Shown piece by piece: positions 54,742-64,000 of a DNA stretch of 64,000 nt. A program made the translations under genes and the position numbers. Origin of the DNA: Mycoplasmatota bacterium (GTDB lineage Bacteria; Bacillota_I; Bacilli_A; Izemoplasmatales; Hujiaoplasmataceae). Location of the stretch: positions 1 through 64,000 of the forward strand of contig JAQIBJ010000102.1 in NCBI GenBank assembly GCA_027859085.1, in the 5' to 3' direction. The stretch's first letter is position 1. The number at the start of each line of letters is the position of its first letter. Under the pieces are notes generated by a model that was given only the letters and a program-made list of their open reading frames with translations, did no database searches and had not been told where the DNA came from.

Positions 54742-55463
54742 TGAAAAAGATTATTGATACAGTGAAAAATGATTTTGTTAATTATAGAGATTATCATTTC
54801 CTTGAAATAATGTTTATTTTAACCTTGTTTTTCGGATTGTTAATGGGGTTAACAAGTTTAATGCCACCGATTATCTATATTTACTTGTCGGTATTTGTTT
54901 TACCAGTAATCACTTTTTCTGTAAGTTTATTTATTGAAGCTCAACAAAAGACTGTATTACCTAATGTTTTAGATGATAATCATCATCCTAGTTTATACGC
55001 CATAGGGAAAATTTTATCAGCAACACTAATTCAAATTATTCCTATGATATTTTATTTAATGGTTATGATATTTGTTTTAGGTTTAAGTTTTAATATATTA
55101 TTCTTTATGATTGTCTATATGCTATCAACTGTCATCCATATTATCATTGGTTTGTCTTTGTCAATCATTGCAAAAACAGCTTATACATTATCTTTATCAT
55201 ATTTAGTCTACTTAATAGTTTTTTCAGTAATTCCAATATTATATTCATTTGATTTTTTTAGCGCTGATTTAAGTTATATATTAATTATTTCTCCAGCGTT
55301 TTTATCAGGTGTCTTATTTGAATCGCTTGTCAATCAGTATTCAATGATGGACCCATGGTTCAATTATATTTCTTTAGGGTTAATTCTCACATACATAGTT
55401 GTACTGTTTATGTATGTTATTAAGCCCTTTATTGTTCACTACTTAAAAGAAAATTATGAATAA
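54741..55463 (+). CDS. ABC-2-like permease, six membrane segments
   Basis: A 240-residue membrane protein with six hydrophobic segments and short loops, with the layout of ABC-2 type export permeases (start VKNDFVNYRDYHFLEIMF, then LPVITFSVSLFIEAQQKTVLP, where the coupling helix usually sits). I cannot name the substrate. It starts on the stop of the TetR/ABC-like gene. No intact ABC ATPase gene adjoins it; the normal operon would be TetR, ATPase, permease. It may be an orphan, or use an ATPase encoded elsewhere. Confidence 0.7.
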   Translation: MKKIIDTVKNDFVNYRDYHFLEIMFILTLFFGLLMGLTSLMPPIIYIYLSVFVLPVITFSVSLFIEAQQKTVLPNVLDDNHHPSLYAIGKILSATLIQIIPMIFYLMVMIFVLGLSFNILFFMIVYMLSTVIHIIIGLSLSIIAKTAYTLSLSYLVYLIVFSVIPILYSFDFFSADLSYILIISPAFLSGVLFESLVNQYSMMDPWFNYISLGLILTYIVVLFMYVIKPFIVHYLKENYE

Positions 55464-55466
55464 AGT

Positions 55467-55503
55467 AAAAGCAACTCTATTTTTGAGAGTTGCTTTTTAT
55501 TTA
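55467..55503. terminator. Bidirectional terminator between permease and protease
   Basis: AAAAGCAACTCT (55467-55478) pairs with AGAGTTGCTTTT (55486-55497) between convergent genes. Confidence 0.85.
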
Positions 55504-55513
55504 TACTTTTATA

Positions 55514-56341
55514 TTATTCTATAATATTGTTTGAAACCAAAAAATTATAAACAACAAAGTTTGGGATTGCAAAGGATGTCCCCCCGTCATTAATACCCCA
55601 GGTATTAACACCAATTAAATTACCATCAACATCAACTAAAGCGCCGCCACTTGATCCGTTGTATATTTCAGCACTGTGTCTAATAACAATAAATTCAACA
55701 TTTTCAATTTGAGTGATACCTTCATATATTCCAAACGATACTGTATTTGATAAGCTTAAAGGATTTCCTATGGCGAATACCAATTCATCGCTTTTGAATC
55801 GATAATCTAGTCTTTGAGTAATGTTAATTATCTCAACTTCAGTTCTGTTGTTTTTTTCGAATTTAATGACCGCCAAATCTAACGTCTCACTTGAAAGAAT
55901 AACAGAAGCACTTTGAGATTCACTATCTTCATAGGTTTTGACCTCATAAGTAGTTGGTCTTCCTTCACCATCTATGACATGATGATTGGTAATTGCGTAA
56001 TAATGAGTGTCATCTTCCATAAAAACGAAACCTGAACCACTTTTAGTGTCATAACTAATGTTTTTAGTTATGGTTGAAGTTATTGCGACATTAGCTTTTA
56101 TAATGTGTGCTTTTGTTTCCATTAAAACAGTATTATATTCATCAACATCATCTATACTATAAGTAGGGGATATATATATAGGTAATCTACTAAATTCATC
56201 ATAATCATAAAAATCACCACTATATGTACCCTGTGAGACTTGGCTATTCGTTACGGGTATAAAGTAAGAACAATTACTAAGCCCTAATGTAAATATTATT
56301 AATAAAAGCAGTAAAATAAATCTTTTTCTTCGTTTTTTCAT
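55514..56341 (-). CDS. Secreted trypsin-like serine protease (HtrA-type core, no PDZ)
   Basis: A 275-residue protein with a basic start (MKKRRKR), a hydrophobic segment (8-20) and GLSNC, a possible lipobox at C24 with an unusual Asn at -1. The trypsin-fold triad is His121 in TNHHVID, Asp155 in LDLAVIK and Ser231 in NGSSGGAL. It ends at the protease core and lacks PDZ domains. It is probably tethered outside the membrane. It diverges from the giant repeat-protein gene, which may be a substrate or partner (inference only). Confidence 0.87.
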   Translation of the reverse strand: MKKRRKRFILLLLLIIFTLGLSNCSYFIPVTNSQVSQGTYSGDFYDYDEFSRLPIYISPTYSIDDVDEYNTVLMETKAHIIKANVAITSTITKNISYDTKSGSGFVFMEDDTHYYAITNHHVIDGEGRPTTYEVKTYEDSESQSASVILSSETLDLAVIKFEKNNRTEVEIINITQRLDYRFKSDELVFAIGNPLSLSNTVSFGIYEGITQIENVEFIVIRHSAEIYNGSSGGALVDVDGNLIGVNTWGINDGGTSFAIPNFVVYNFLVSNNIIE

Positions 56342-56453
56342 AGATTATCACCTATTTTTCTACAAATTACTATTTTTATAACTTCATTATACAATACTAT
56401 GAATTTATTTTATAGTGATTAAGAAACTTATTTCTTTTTAAATTTTATAAAAA

Positions 56454-56462
56454 TGATATAAT
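56454..56462 (+). promoter_or_regulatory. Extended -10 promoter of the giant repeat-protein gene
   Basis: TGATATAAT, TGn-extended, 26 bases before the start codon; AGGAGGGG follows as ribosome site. Confidence 0.55.
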
Positions 56463-56487
56463 AAATATATTATTAGGAGGGGAATCC

Positions 56488-59400
56488 ATGGGCATTGAGA
56501 ATATTGATTTTGCTTTGTATTTAAATATTTCGTTTTTTTCAGTATTGGCGATTGGTTTACTGTTTGGTTTATTAAAAGGATTTAGGAGATCACTATATAC
56601 TTTTATTATTACCGTTATATTTATTGGTATATTCTTTTTAACGGTTAATCCTATTGTTACTTATCTATACAACCTTGAATTAAATTTCATTGGTGGGCTA
56701 GCAAGTAATGTATCTGGTGGTTTAAGTCAAGCAACAAGCGTCCAAGAAGCTGCAAGATTGTTTTTATTTGAGCAATTTGGGGAAAACTTAGATACCAGTC
56801 AAACAAATCCAGAATTTTTAGCATTTGCAGATGCAATGGGTATGTTTGTTTTAAAAATCGTATATACTATCTTGTATTTTTCAATAATACAAGTTATTTA
56901 TCGTTTAATTTTATTTATTGCTAGTTTATTTATTTTTAGAAAAGGAAGAAGTAAAAATAAAAAAGGAAAACGTGGCCGAGCTTTAGGCGGTGTTTTTGGT
57001 ACATTAACAGCTGCAGTGAATGTCTTTGTAATGATTATAATGCTTAGTGGAATCATCAGTATTAGTGAGAGTTTGGTTTCTTTACAGGGAGAACCATTGG
57101 CTTATCAGATAGATCTAGACAGAAATACTAAACCTAACATTACAAGAATTGATCAATCACTCACGAAAATAGGAAAACTTAACCCTCAGCAAATGGCTGA
57201 AACAAATACTGCGTTAGATGATGCGATGGCATCATTAGAGACAATTATTACTGAATATAATAATAATATCATTATTCAAGGGGTAAATGCTTTTCAAGTG
57301 GAAGACGAAGTAACAGGCGAAAATAAGAACTTAGCAATTATCTTGTTTGATGAGGTATTATCTATTAATTATGAAAATGAGAGTATTGCATTAAGACAAG
57401 ATTTGAGAACATTTACAGAAATTGCTGGAATATATTTAAACTCAGATTTTTATAATTCGAATGATTTAGCTGATTTAAAGAGTCAAGAAGTTAATGATAT
57501 GTTCTTGAAACTATCACAATCAAAATTAATCACAACCATTATACCAATTGGTATTGAAGTCGGTATGGATTATATGGATGTTGATTTTGAATTAGAAAAA
57601 GAATTACTTTATGAAGATATTAATTGGCAAGAAGAGCTTGCACAACTTGGTGTTGTTGCTTCAACAGGATTCATGATATTAGAAAATGCAGATGCATTTG
57701 ATCCAGACACCGATTATAAAACCATTAGTTTAGATGGACAAGAAGTAGATGATTTGTTTACAGAACTGTCTAACTCCAAACTAGTTGAATACGGAGCATA
57801 TATCGCCATAGAACCTCTTTTAGAGGGCGCAACCCAGACTGTTCAGTCAGTTATCACAGTCCCAGAGGACATCGATTGGAAAGATGAATTCCAAGCATTC
57901 GGTATGATTGCGAATGAAATCTTATCAACTGGTTTAACAGTCGCTGATCTTGAAGGTGAAAATCAACAAGATTTGTTGTTGTTATTCACAGAAGTTGATT
58001 TAACAGTTTTATTGAATTCTCAATTAACTTCAAACGCTTTGATTAATATATTTTCTGGAGAAGCTGAGATTGGATTTAATATCGAATTCTTAGTGATACC
58101 AAATGCGGATGATATTCAGTGGAATGATACAATTAATGAACTCACTGGAGAAGTGGCTCTCGCTGGAGAACTAAGAAATATTCTTACCAGTCTAAACATA
58201 TTGGTCCAACAATTAGATAATATCGATATTGATAATCTTCAAATACAAGATTTATCAGGTATAACTGACGATGAAATAGATCAAATGTTTGAATCTGTTA
58301 TATTGGTTGCTTCGATTAGTCAGCTAATAACTGACTTAGATACTGGAGATTTTAACTTAGTGATTCCAGATCGTGTTTTAGATGAAAATCAATACATCAT
58401 AAAAGAAGAAGTGACTAATATTTTTAAAGCATTAACTATGGCCTCAAGAGAAATACCTTGTGATGAAGGTAATACTGCTTGTGCTGATATAGGGTTCGAT
58501 ATGGATAAAGTGACTCAATTATCAACTGCGAACGTAGATACTCTGTTTTCTTCAGATATATTATATGCAACTACTGCTTCAATGTTAACTGAGTTTGAAG
58601 AACTTATTATTCCTGAAGATATTAAGGAAGACTTACTAGTTGATTCTCAAATAGTAAGTTTACCATCAAAAGAAGAAATTAAAAAAACATTCTCTGCAAT
58701 TACTGCATTAGGCATTACTGATTTTCAAAATATTTCAATGAGCGGAGATTTATTGTTGAATTTATCAGTTGATTCTGAGACTGATCCAACGACACTTGAT
58801 ACAACAAAAACAGATAAAATATTTGCTTCGGCAATATTACATGCAACTATATCATATTTTATACTTCAAGAAATAGATGTTACTCCTCCGGAAACATCGC
58901 CTTTAATCATCCCTTATTTTGCAGCTGAAAATTATGAAGGTACAACCTCTAATATTGTAAGATATTATGATACTGCTGGAGAAGTAGATTATATTAGTTC
59001 TGAAGAATTAACTAATATAATTGCTGCAATATTAGTTTTAGATATTACGGATTTCAGTACATTTGATACCATTGACATTAATACAATTATTTCTAATTCA
59101 GAAGTTATTCTTGATTCTGCTATTTTGCATGCAACATTTTCTGATCAAATTATGAATTTAAATGGATCTGGTTTAGTCATTCCAAGTAAAGATGAATTAG
59201 ATAATGATATAGTTATCATTTCCGGAGATATATTAGAAGAACAAACTACATATATTATTAAGTCCGAGTTAATTGCTACTTTAGATTCATTGGAAGTTCT
59301 TGAGATTACAGACTTTAATAACCCAACAATAGATGTTTCTGTATTAAACAAATTGGCTAAAGATTCTGCACCAACTGAACTAGATGAGGATAAAACAGCG

Positions 59401-62400
59401 TTACTATTTTCTTCGAAGATATTACATGCAACTATTACTGATTTCATTCTACAAGAAGCAGATGGTACTGCAACCGCTAGTTTAGTATTGCCTTATTATG
59501 CTTCAGAAAACTATGAATCAACAACCTCAAATGTTGTAAGAATTACCAATAGTTTAGATGAGGAATACATTTCGATCAATGAACTTAACGCTTTAATAGC
59601 AGCGTTCTTGGTTTTAGATATAACTGATTTTACTGAAGTTGAAGCTTTAGATTTTACTAAAATCACATCTAATTCAACTCTCATTTTAAAATCTGCTATA
59701 TTACATGCAACAATTTCAAAACAAATGTTGGATTTAAATACAAGTGAAAGTTTAGTTATACCTAGTTTAGATGACCTTAATCAGCCTTTGAGAGTTACAA
59801 CAGGTATTTTACCTGAAGAACAAACTGAATATATTATTAAAGATGAAATAACAGCGACATTAGATGCACTTGATATTTTAGGAATCACTGATTTTAATAA
59901 TGTGAACATAGATGCAAGTGTATTAACCAATTTAGCTGATGATACCGATTCAACACTCTTAGATACTAATAAATCTGATACTTTATTGTCATCAAAGATT
60001 GCTCATGCAACTTTATCAAAAGTAATTTTGGATGCAGCTGCGCCTGATGAAATCACTGGTGAAACTGATATTATAGTACCTTTTGTTGCAACAGAGAACT
60101 ATGCAACTGGTAATGGTAATGTAAGGTTTGTGACTACAGATGATGATATTTATATCATAAAAGAAGAGTTAACCAATTTATTTAGAGCAATATTAATTTT
60201 AGATATAACTGATTTTACTCAAGTAAGCGGATTGCAACTATCAACAATCGCTACACATAAGGATATTGTTTTAGATTCTGCTATATTACATGCAACAATT
60301 TCAGATCAAGTTATTGAATTAGGTAATTCTGAGAATTTAGTATTACCAGAACTTGATTTAAATAATGATCCAATTTTAGTGACTAAAGGTGATGTTTTAA
60401 TAGAAGAAACAGATTATATCATTAAAGATGAATTGAAGAATACTTTAGATGCTTTAGATATTTTAGATATCACAGACTTTAATAATGTCACCATTAATGC
60501 ATCTATTTTACAAAAACTAGCCGATGATACCGATTCTACTTTACTTGATCCTACAAAATCAGCTACGTTGTTATCATCAAAAATTGCTCATGCAACCATT
60601 TCTAAAGTTATTTTAGACGCTGCAGAAGCAGACCCAATTACTGGTGATACTAATCTAGTTGTTCCATATTATGCAACAGGGAACTATACAGGAACATCAA
60701 GTGATGTCGTAAGATTTACAACAACGGCTTTGGATTACTACATAACTGAGTTAGAACTTACTGAATTATTTGAAGCTATTTTAGTATTAGACATAGATGA
60801 TTTTAATCAAGTTGAGGGATTATTATTATCTGATATTATTGATAATTCTACAACATTATTAGAATCTGCAGTATTACATGCAACGATTTCAAAACAAGTT
60901 ATTGAATTAAATGAAATGAGTTCAGATATATTAATACCTGAAACTAATGAACTTGGTAATTCAATAATATTAGAGGATACATTAGGTGAAGGTGCAGAAT
61001 TTATTACTAAAGTTGAATTAGAAGCAACTTTTTCAGCGATGGATTTATTGGGAATGACAGATATTGATTCTTTCGATGGAAACATTAGTTTAAGTCTTTT
61101 CTTTAAATCAAGTTATCCAATAGAGTATGCTGATAATCAAGATACATTACTTGCTTCATCAATTATGCAAGCAACTATTTCGGATAAATTAGCAAATTTA
61201 GAAACATCTAATATGTTAATTATTCCTGGAGTTGATGATTTAAATCAACCTATAGAAGCTACTTATGGTACTGATTATTTTGTACTTAAAACAGAAATCA
61301 AATCATTAATCAATGTTTTAGACATATTAGGTGTTAGTGATATTGAAACATTCGACGGAGCCATTAATTTAGGGTTATTCTTTGAATCAACTAACCCAAC
61401 GACTTATCAAGACAATCAAGACACATTACTTGCGTCTTCAAGTATGCAAGCTACTATTTCAGATAAACTAGCTGACTTAGAATTAGGCGGTCAACTAATT
61501 ATTCCGGCTGTAAATGTTTTAAGCCAAGCCGTAGAAGTCACTCATAATACTGACTATTTCATTTATGATGATGATATTAAAGCTTTGATTAATGTCATGG
61601 ATTTATTTGGAGTCACTGATATTGATTCATTTGATGGTGGTATTGATTTAGGTTTATTCTTTGAATCAACAAATCCAACAACATATCAAAACAACCAAGA
61701 CTTATTGATGGATTCATCAATTATGCATGTGACTTTGTCATCTAAATTGAGCAATTTAGAAACATCTGGAGAATTAATTATCCCATCTGTTGATGTATTA
61801 AATCAAGCAGTTGAAGTGACAAATGGTGCTGATTATTATGTTTATGCATCAGAAATTAAATCATTAATCAATGCTATGGATGTTTTTGGAGTCACTGATA
61901 TTGACACATTTAATGGAGAGATTTCAATAAGTAATTTCTCTTCAGAAACAAACCAAGATATATTACTTGCTTCAGCCATTATGCATATGACTGTTTCAGA
62001 TCAAATTCTGAGTAATACTACAACGACAGTTCCTGAAAAATCACTTGAAAGTAACTTAACAAACATTGATATTCGCATTATTCAAAGTGGTAATGAATTT
62101 ATATTGGGTGATGAGATTAAAGCATTGATCAATGTGATGAACTTAATTAGTACAGGTAACATCGATCAATTTAGTGGAGAGATCACACTCAGCTTATTCG
62201 ATGGCGATACAAACCCTGCAAATCAAGCAACATTATTGAGTTCAGCAATCATGCATGCAACTGTATCTAAGCAAGTACTTGATTTAGATACTGCAAATAC
62301 ATTGGTTGCCCCAGAAGAAGATATTGATTCAGCGATTATAAGAAAAATTGTTATTGGTACTTATATCAATACCGAATACTTAGTTAAATCAGAAATTGCT

Positions 62401-63987
62401 GCATTGATTGATGGTCTAAATGCAATGGGCTTAGGTAGCCAAAGCATTAGTTCATTTGCTGGTACTATCGGTATTAGTGCTTTATCAACTGAAACTGTAC
62501 AAAATGAAGTTCTTGCATCTGCGACATTACATGCAACCATTTCAAAACAAGTTATTGATTTAGACACTTCAAACACACTGGTTGCACCTAATAAAACTTT
62601 AGATGCATTAGACAATGAAATATTTATCAGATTAACAACAGGTAGTACTTTTACAACTGAATTTTTAATTAAAGATGAAGTAAAAGCTTTAATTGATGGT
62701 TTAAATATCTTAGGATTAGGTGGACAAAACATTAGTGACTTCGATGGTAATTTAAGCATTTCAACATTAGACACTAATCAAAAACAAACTGATGTGTTAG
62801 CTTCTGCAGTCTTGCATGCGACCTTCTCTGATAATCTAATTGTTATGGATGATCAAATATTATTTGTACCTAGCTATAGTGAATTAGGAGAAATACAAGC
62901 ATATCGCATTAAATACATTGTTGACACCACTGATTTTATGATTAAAGACGAAATTAAAGCAATTATTAATGCATTTACTGCTATGGGTTATTTAAGTCTT
63001 GATGATGTTGATTCAAGTTTTACATTAGATACATTCTTTGATAATCCTAATATTGTATTAGCGTCTTCATCAATACAAGCAACAGTATCAAATAAATTAT
63101 TAAATGATACTGGAGGATCGTTAATCATTCCAGACGATGATATTAATGAAAATCCGGATAAAGTCATTCGAATTGTACAAACAGATGTGACTTACATTGA
63201 ATTAGTCGAATTAAAAGCTTTAATTGCTGGATTAGAGTCATTAGGCTTAACTAACTTTACTGGCATGACATTTACACCGGCGAATATATTTGCTGCTGAC
63301 TTTAACATTGTATTAACATCAGCTTCACTACAAGCCACTATTTCAGATACAATTCTAGCTGGTGCTGTAGATGAAAACAATATTACAAGTAGTAGTGATT
63401 TAATTATTCCTACATACTTTAGAGAAACAATTACTGTTGATTCAGTGAGTGCTACTCATATTGAAAAAACTGAGTTAAATAATCTATTAACTGGTTTAGA
63501 AGAATTAGGAGTTACATCATTTAGTGGTGGTGTAGACCCAACAATTGTAACTGGATTATCATCAACTCAATTGAATACTATTTTAAATAGTGGTTCACTA
63601 CATGTAACTATTGATAACATGTTACAAGCAAATGCTACTCTTACAATTCCAACATTTGTCTTAGTTGATTTATATAACATTGTTGGTTTGATAGAAAAAA
63701 CTGAAATCGTTAACTTCATCGCATCAATAAATGCACTTGGTGAAACAGATGTTACAAATGCATCATTCGATTTCGCAACAATTGCAGGATTAACACCTAC
63801 TGAACAAAATATTGTATTAGAGTCAGCGATTGTTAGAGCAACCATTACACCTGATGTAGAGACAGCTAAAACAACTGGTGATATGTTAAATCCTTTAAAT
63901 CCTTACACTGGTACTTGGGCATACGAAACCGATGGAACAACACTTACAAAACCTAGTATCCAAGGTTTTATTAATCACGTTTACTAA
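56488..63987 (+). CDS. Giant surface repeat protein with CvpA-like membrane anchor
   Basis: A 2,499-residue protein, complete in the window. The first ~195 residues have four membrane segments (about 13-30, 36-55, 118-150, 172-193) in a CvpA-like layout: GLLKGFRRS after the first, and RKGRSKNKKGKRGRALGGVFG before the fourth. The positive-inside rule puts both basic loops in the cytoplasm and the remaining ~2,300 residues outside. That part holds some 20 clear repeats of about 90-100 residues (SAILHATIS...LVIP...YIIKDEI..LDALDILGITDF pattern), plus weaker ones from ~residue 300. It is acidic, with only two Cys (658, 665). No C-terminal anchor, LPXTG or enzyme motif is seen. Function unknown; adhesion or a surface layer role is speculation. 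Confidence 0.8.
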   Translation: MGIENIDFALYLNISFFSVLAIGLLFGLLKGFRRSLYTFIITVIFIGIFFLTVNPIVTYLYNLELNFIGGLASNVSGGLSQATSVQEAARLFLFEQFGENLDTSQTNPEFLAFADAMGMFVLKIVYTILYFSIIQVIYRLILFIASLFIFRKGRSKNKKGKRGRALGGVFGTLTAAVNVFVMIIMLSGIISISESLVSLQGEPLAYQIDLDRNTKPNITRIDQSLTKIGKLNPQQMAETNTALDDAMASLETIITEYNNNIIIQGVNAFQVEDEVTGENKNLAIILFDEVLSINYENESIALRQDLRTFTEIAGIYLNSDFYNSNDLADLKSQEVNDMFLKLSQSKLITTIIPIGIEVGMDYMDVDFELEKELLYEDINWQEELAQLGVVASTGFMILENADAFDPDTDYKTISLDGQEVDDLFTELSNSKLVEYGAYIAIEPLLEGATQTVQSVITVPEDIDWKDEFQAFGMIANEILSTGLTVADLEGENQQDLLLLFTEVDLTVLLNSQLTSNALINIFSGEAEIGFNIEFLVIPNADDIQWNDTINELTGEVALAGELRNILTSLNILVQQLDNIDIDNLQIQDLSGITDDEIDQMFESVILVASISQLITDLDTGDFNLVIPDRVLDENQYIIKEEVTNIFKALTMASREIPCDEGNTACADIGFDMDKVTQLSTANVDTLFSSDILYATTASMLTEFEELIIPEDIKEDLLVDSQIVSLPSKEEIKKTFSAITALGITDFQNISMSGDLLLNLSVDSETDPTTLDTTKTDKIFASAILHATISYFILQEIDVTPPETSPLIIPYFAAENYEGTTSNIVRYYDTAGEVDYISSEELTNIIAAILVLDITDFSTFDTIDINTIISNSEVILDSAILHATFSDQIMNLNGSGLVIPSKDELDNDIVIISGDILEEQTTYIIKSELIATLDSLEVLEITDFNNPTIDVSVLNKLAKDSAPTELDEDKTALLFSSKILHATITDFILQEADGTATASLVLPYYASENYESTTSNVVRITNSLDEEYISINELNALIAAFLVLDITDFTEVEALDFTKITSNSTLILKSAILHATISKQMLDLNTSESLVIPSLDDLNQPLRVTTGILPEEQTEYIIKDEITATLDALDILGITDFNNVNIDASVLTNLADDTDSTLLDTNKSDTLLSSKIAHATLSKVILDAAAPDEITGETDIIVPFVATENYATGNGNVRFVTTDDDIYIIKEELTNLFRAILILDITDFTQVSGLQLSTIATHKDIVLDSAILHATISDQVIELGNSENLVLPELDLNNDPILVTKGDVLIEETDYIIKDELKNTLDALDILDITDFNNVTINASILQKLADDTDSTLLDPTKSATLLSSKIAHATISKVILDAAEADPITGDTNLVVPYYATGNYTGTSSDVVRFTTTALDYYITELELTELFEAILVLDIDDFNQVEGLLLSDIIDNSTTLLESAVLHATISKQVIELNEMSSDILIPETNELGNSIILEDTLGEGAEFITKVELEATFSAMDLLGMTDIDSFDGNISLSLFFKSSYPIEYADNQDTLLASSIMQATISDKLANLETSNMLIIPGVDDLNQPIEATYGTDYFVLKTEIKSLINVLDILGVSDIETFDGAINLGLFFESTNPTTYQDNQDTLLASSSMQATISDKLADLELGGQLIIPAVNVLSQAVEVTHNTDYFIYDDDIKALINVMDLFGVTDIDSFDGGIDLGLFFESTNPTTYQNNQDLLMDSSIMHVTLSSKLSNLETSGELIIPSVDVLNQAVEVTNGADYYVYASEIKSLINAMDVFGVTDIDTFNGEISISNFSSETNQDILLASAIMHMTVSDQILSNTTTTVPEKSLESNLTNIDIRIIQSGNEFILGDEIKALINVMNLISTGNIDQFSGEITLSLFDGDTNPANQATLLSSAIMHATVSKQVLDLDTANTLVAPEEDIDSAIIRKIVIGTYINTEYLVKSEIAALIDGLNAMGLGSQSISSFAGTIGISALSTETVQNEVLASATLHATISKQVIDLDTSNTLVAPNKTLDALDNEIFIRLTTGSTFTTEFLIKDEVKALIDGLNILGLGGQNISDFDGNLSISTLDTNQKQTDVLASAVLHATFSDNLIVMDDQILFVPSYSELGEIQAYRIKYIVDTTDFMIKDEIKAIINAFTAMGYLSLDDVDSSFTLDTFFDNPNIVLASSSIQATVSNKLLNDTGGSLIIPDDDINENPDKVIRIVQTDVTYIELVELKALIAGLESLGLTNFTGMTFTPANIFAADFNIVLTSASLQATISDTILAGAVDENNITSSSDLIIPTYFRETITVDSVSATHIEKTELNNLLTGLEELGVTSFSGGVDPTIVTGLSSTQLNTILNSGSLHVTIDNMLQANATLTIPTFVLVDLYNIVGLIEKTEIVNFIASINALGETDVTNASFDFATIAGLTPTEQNIVLESAIVRATITPDVETAKTTGDMLNPLNPYTGTWAYETDGTTLTKPSIQGFINHVY
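58540..63845 (+). repeat. About 20 tandem coding repeats of 250-300 bp
   Basis: The coding motif for (L/M)(H/Q)AT(I/V)S recurs near 58566, 58830, 59122, 59419, 59697, 59997, 60283, 60583, 60870, 61162, 61440, 61720, 61978, 62250, 62525, 62812, 63076, 63327, 63598 and 63835. Between 58.8 and 60.9 kb two unit types alternate, giving a ~585-bp higher-order period. Between 61.0 and 61.9 kb neighbouring units are the most alike (FFESTNPTTYQ occurs twice), suggesting recent duplication. Confidence 0.85.
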
Positions 63988-64000
63988 AATAAGTTAAACT

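Noticed and set aside
58540..63845. CRISPR-like or minisatellite array
   Set aside because: The 250-300-bp period is fully coding, the units are diverged, and the frame stays open; it is a protein repeat.

Overview
This is an AT-rich chromosomal segment of a low-GC bacterium. It uses the standard bacterial code: TGA is a real stop at engB (36189-36191) and folA (50836-50838), and tryptophan is TGG. The gene content (SepF, YlmG, T-boxes, YmfF/YmfH, a DUF2779-like protein, FtsZ with no other division or wall gene in view) points to the Acholeplasma/Izemoplasma side of the Tenericutes or a close Firmicutes relative. That placement is inference from memory of gene families, not from a search. No tRNA, rRNA, insertion sequence, prophage or CRISPR array was seen.

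Layout. 0-10 kb: a Nudix hydrolase, a DUF2779-like protein that seems to have lost its catalytic residues, rpsO, pnp, RNase P RNA, lepA, then hemW-xerD-deoB. 10.4-16.6 kb: a minus-strand pair of very large coiled-coil proteins. 16.7-22.6 kb: ruvB-queA, a queuosine-precursor transporter (minus strand, preQ1-I riboswitch), pduL-tgt and ftsZ. 22.6-28 kb: two MgtE transporters, yhbY-surE, an unannotated small membrane protein, yggS-sepF-yggT. 28-35.6 kb: T-box/ileS, deoC-(membrane protein)-deoD, ymfF-ymfH. 35.6-42.1 kb: engB, a methyltransferase whose 3' end carries the promoter and first half of a valine T-box, then Nudix-valS-folC-radC. 42.1-44.9 kb: a cobalamin-riboswitch operon of two DUF4430 proteins and an ECF S component. 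44.9-53.4 kb: lipase-like hydrolase, glpK-DUF3137-lemA, a short SSB, thyA-folA-plsC-chrA-chrA-ycxB-like. 53.4-64 kb: a TetR regulator that appears fused to a decayed ABC ATPase, its permease, a secreted serine protease, and a 2,499-residue repeat protein with a CvpA-like membrane anchor.

How the genes fit together. DeoB, DeoC and DeoD form a deoxyribonucleoside catabolic route. QueA, Tgt and the transporter make queuosine tRNA from imported precursor. ThyA and FolA form the thymidylate/folate cycle, with FolC elsewhere. The DUF4430/ECF operon looks like corrinoid capture and import. RNA-level control is prominent: two T-boxes, a preQ1 switch, a cobalamin switch with a visible terminator/antiterminator, and three genes (yhbY, thyA, radC) with hairpins placed at or around the ribosome binding site.

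Most interesting items: the giant CvpA-anchored repeat protein; the TetR/dead-ABC fusion; the coiled-coil operon; the valS T-box nested in a coding sequence; and the DUF4430-ECF corrinoid system. Domain calls are by eye from remembered family patterns.
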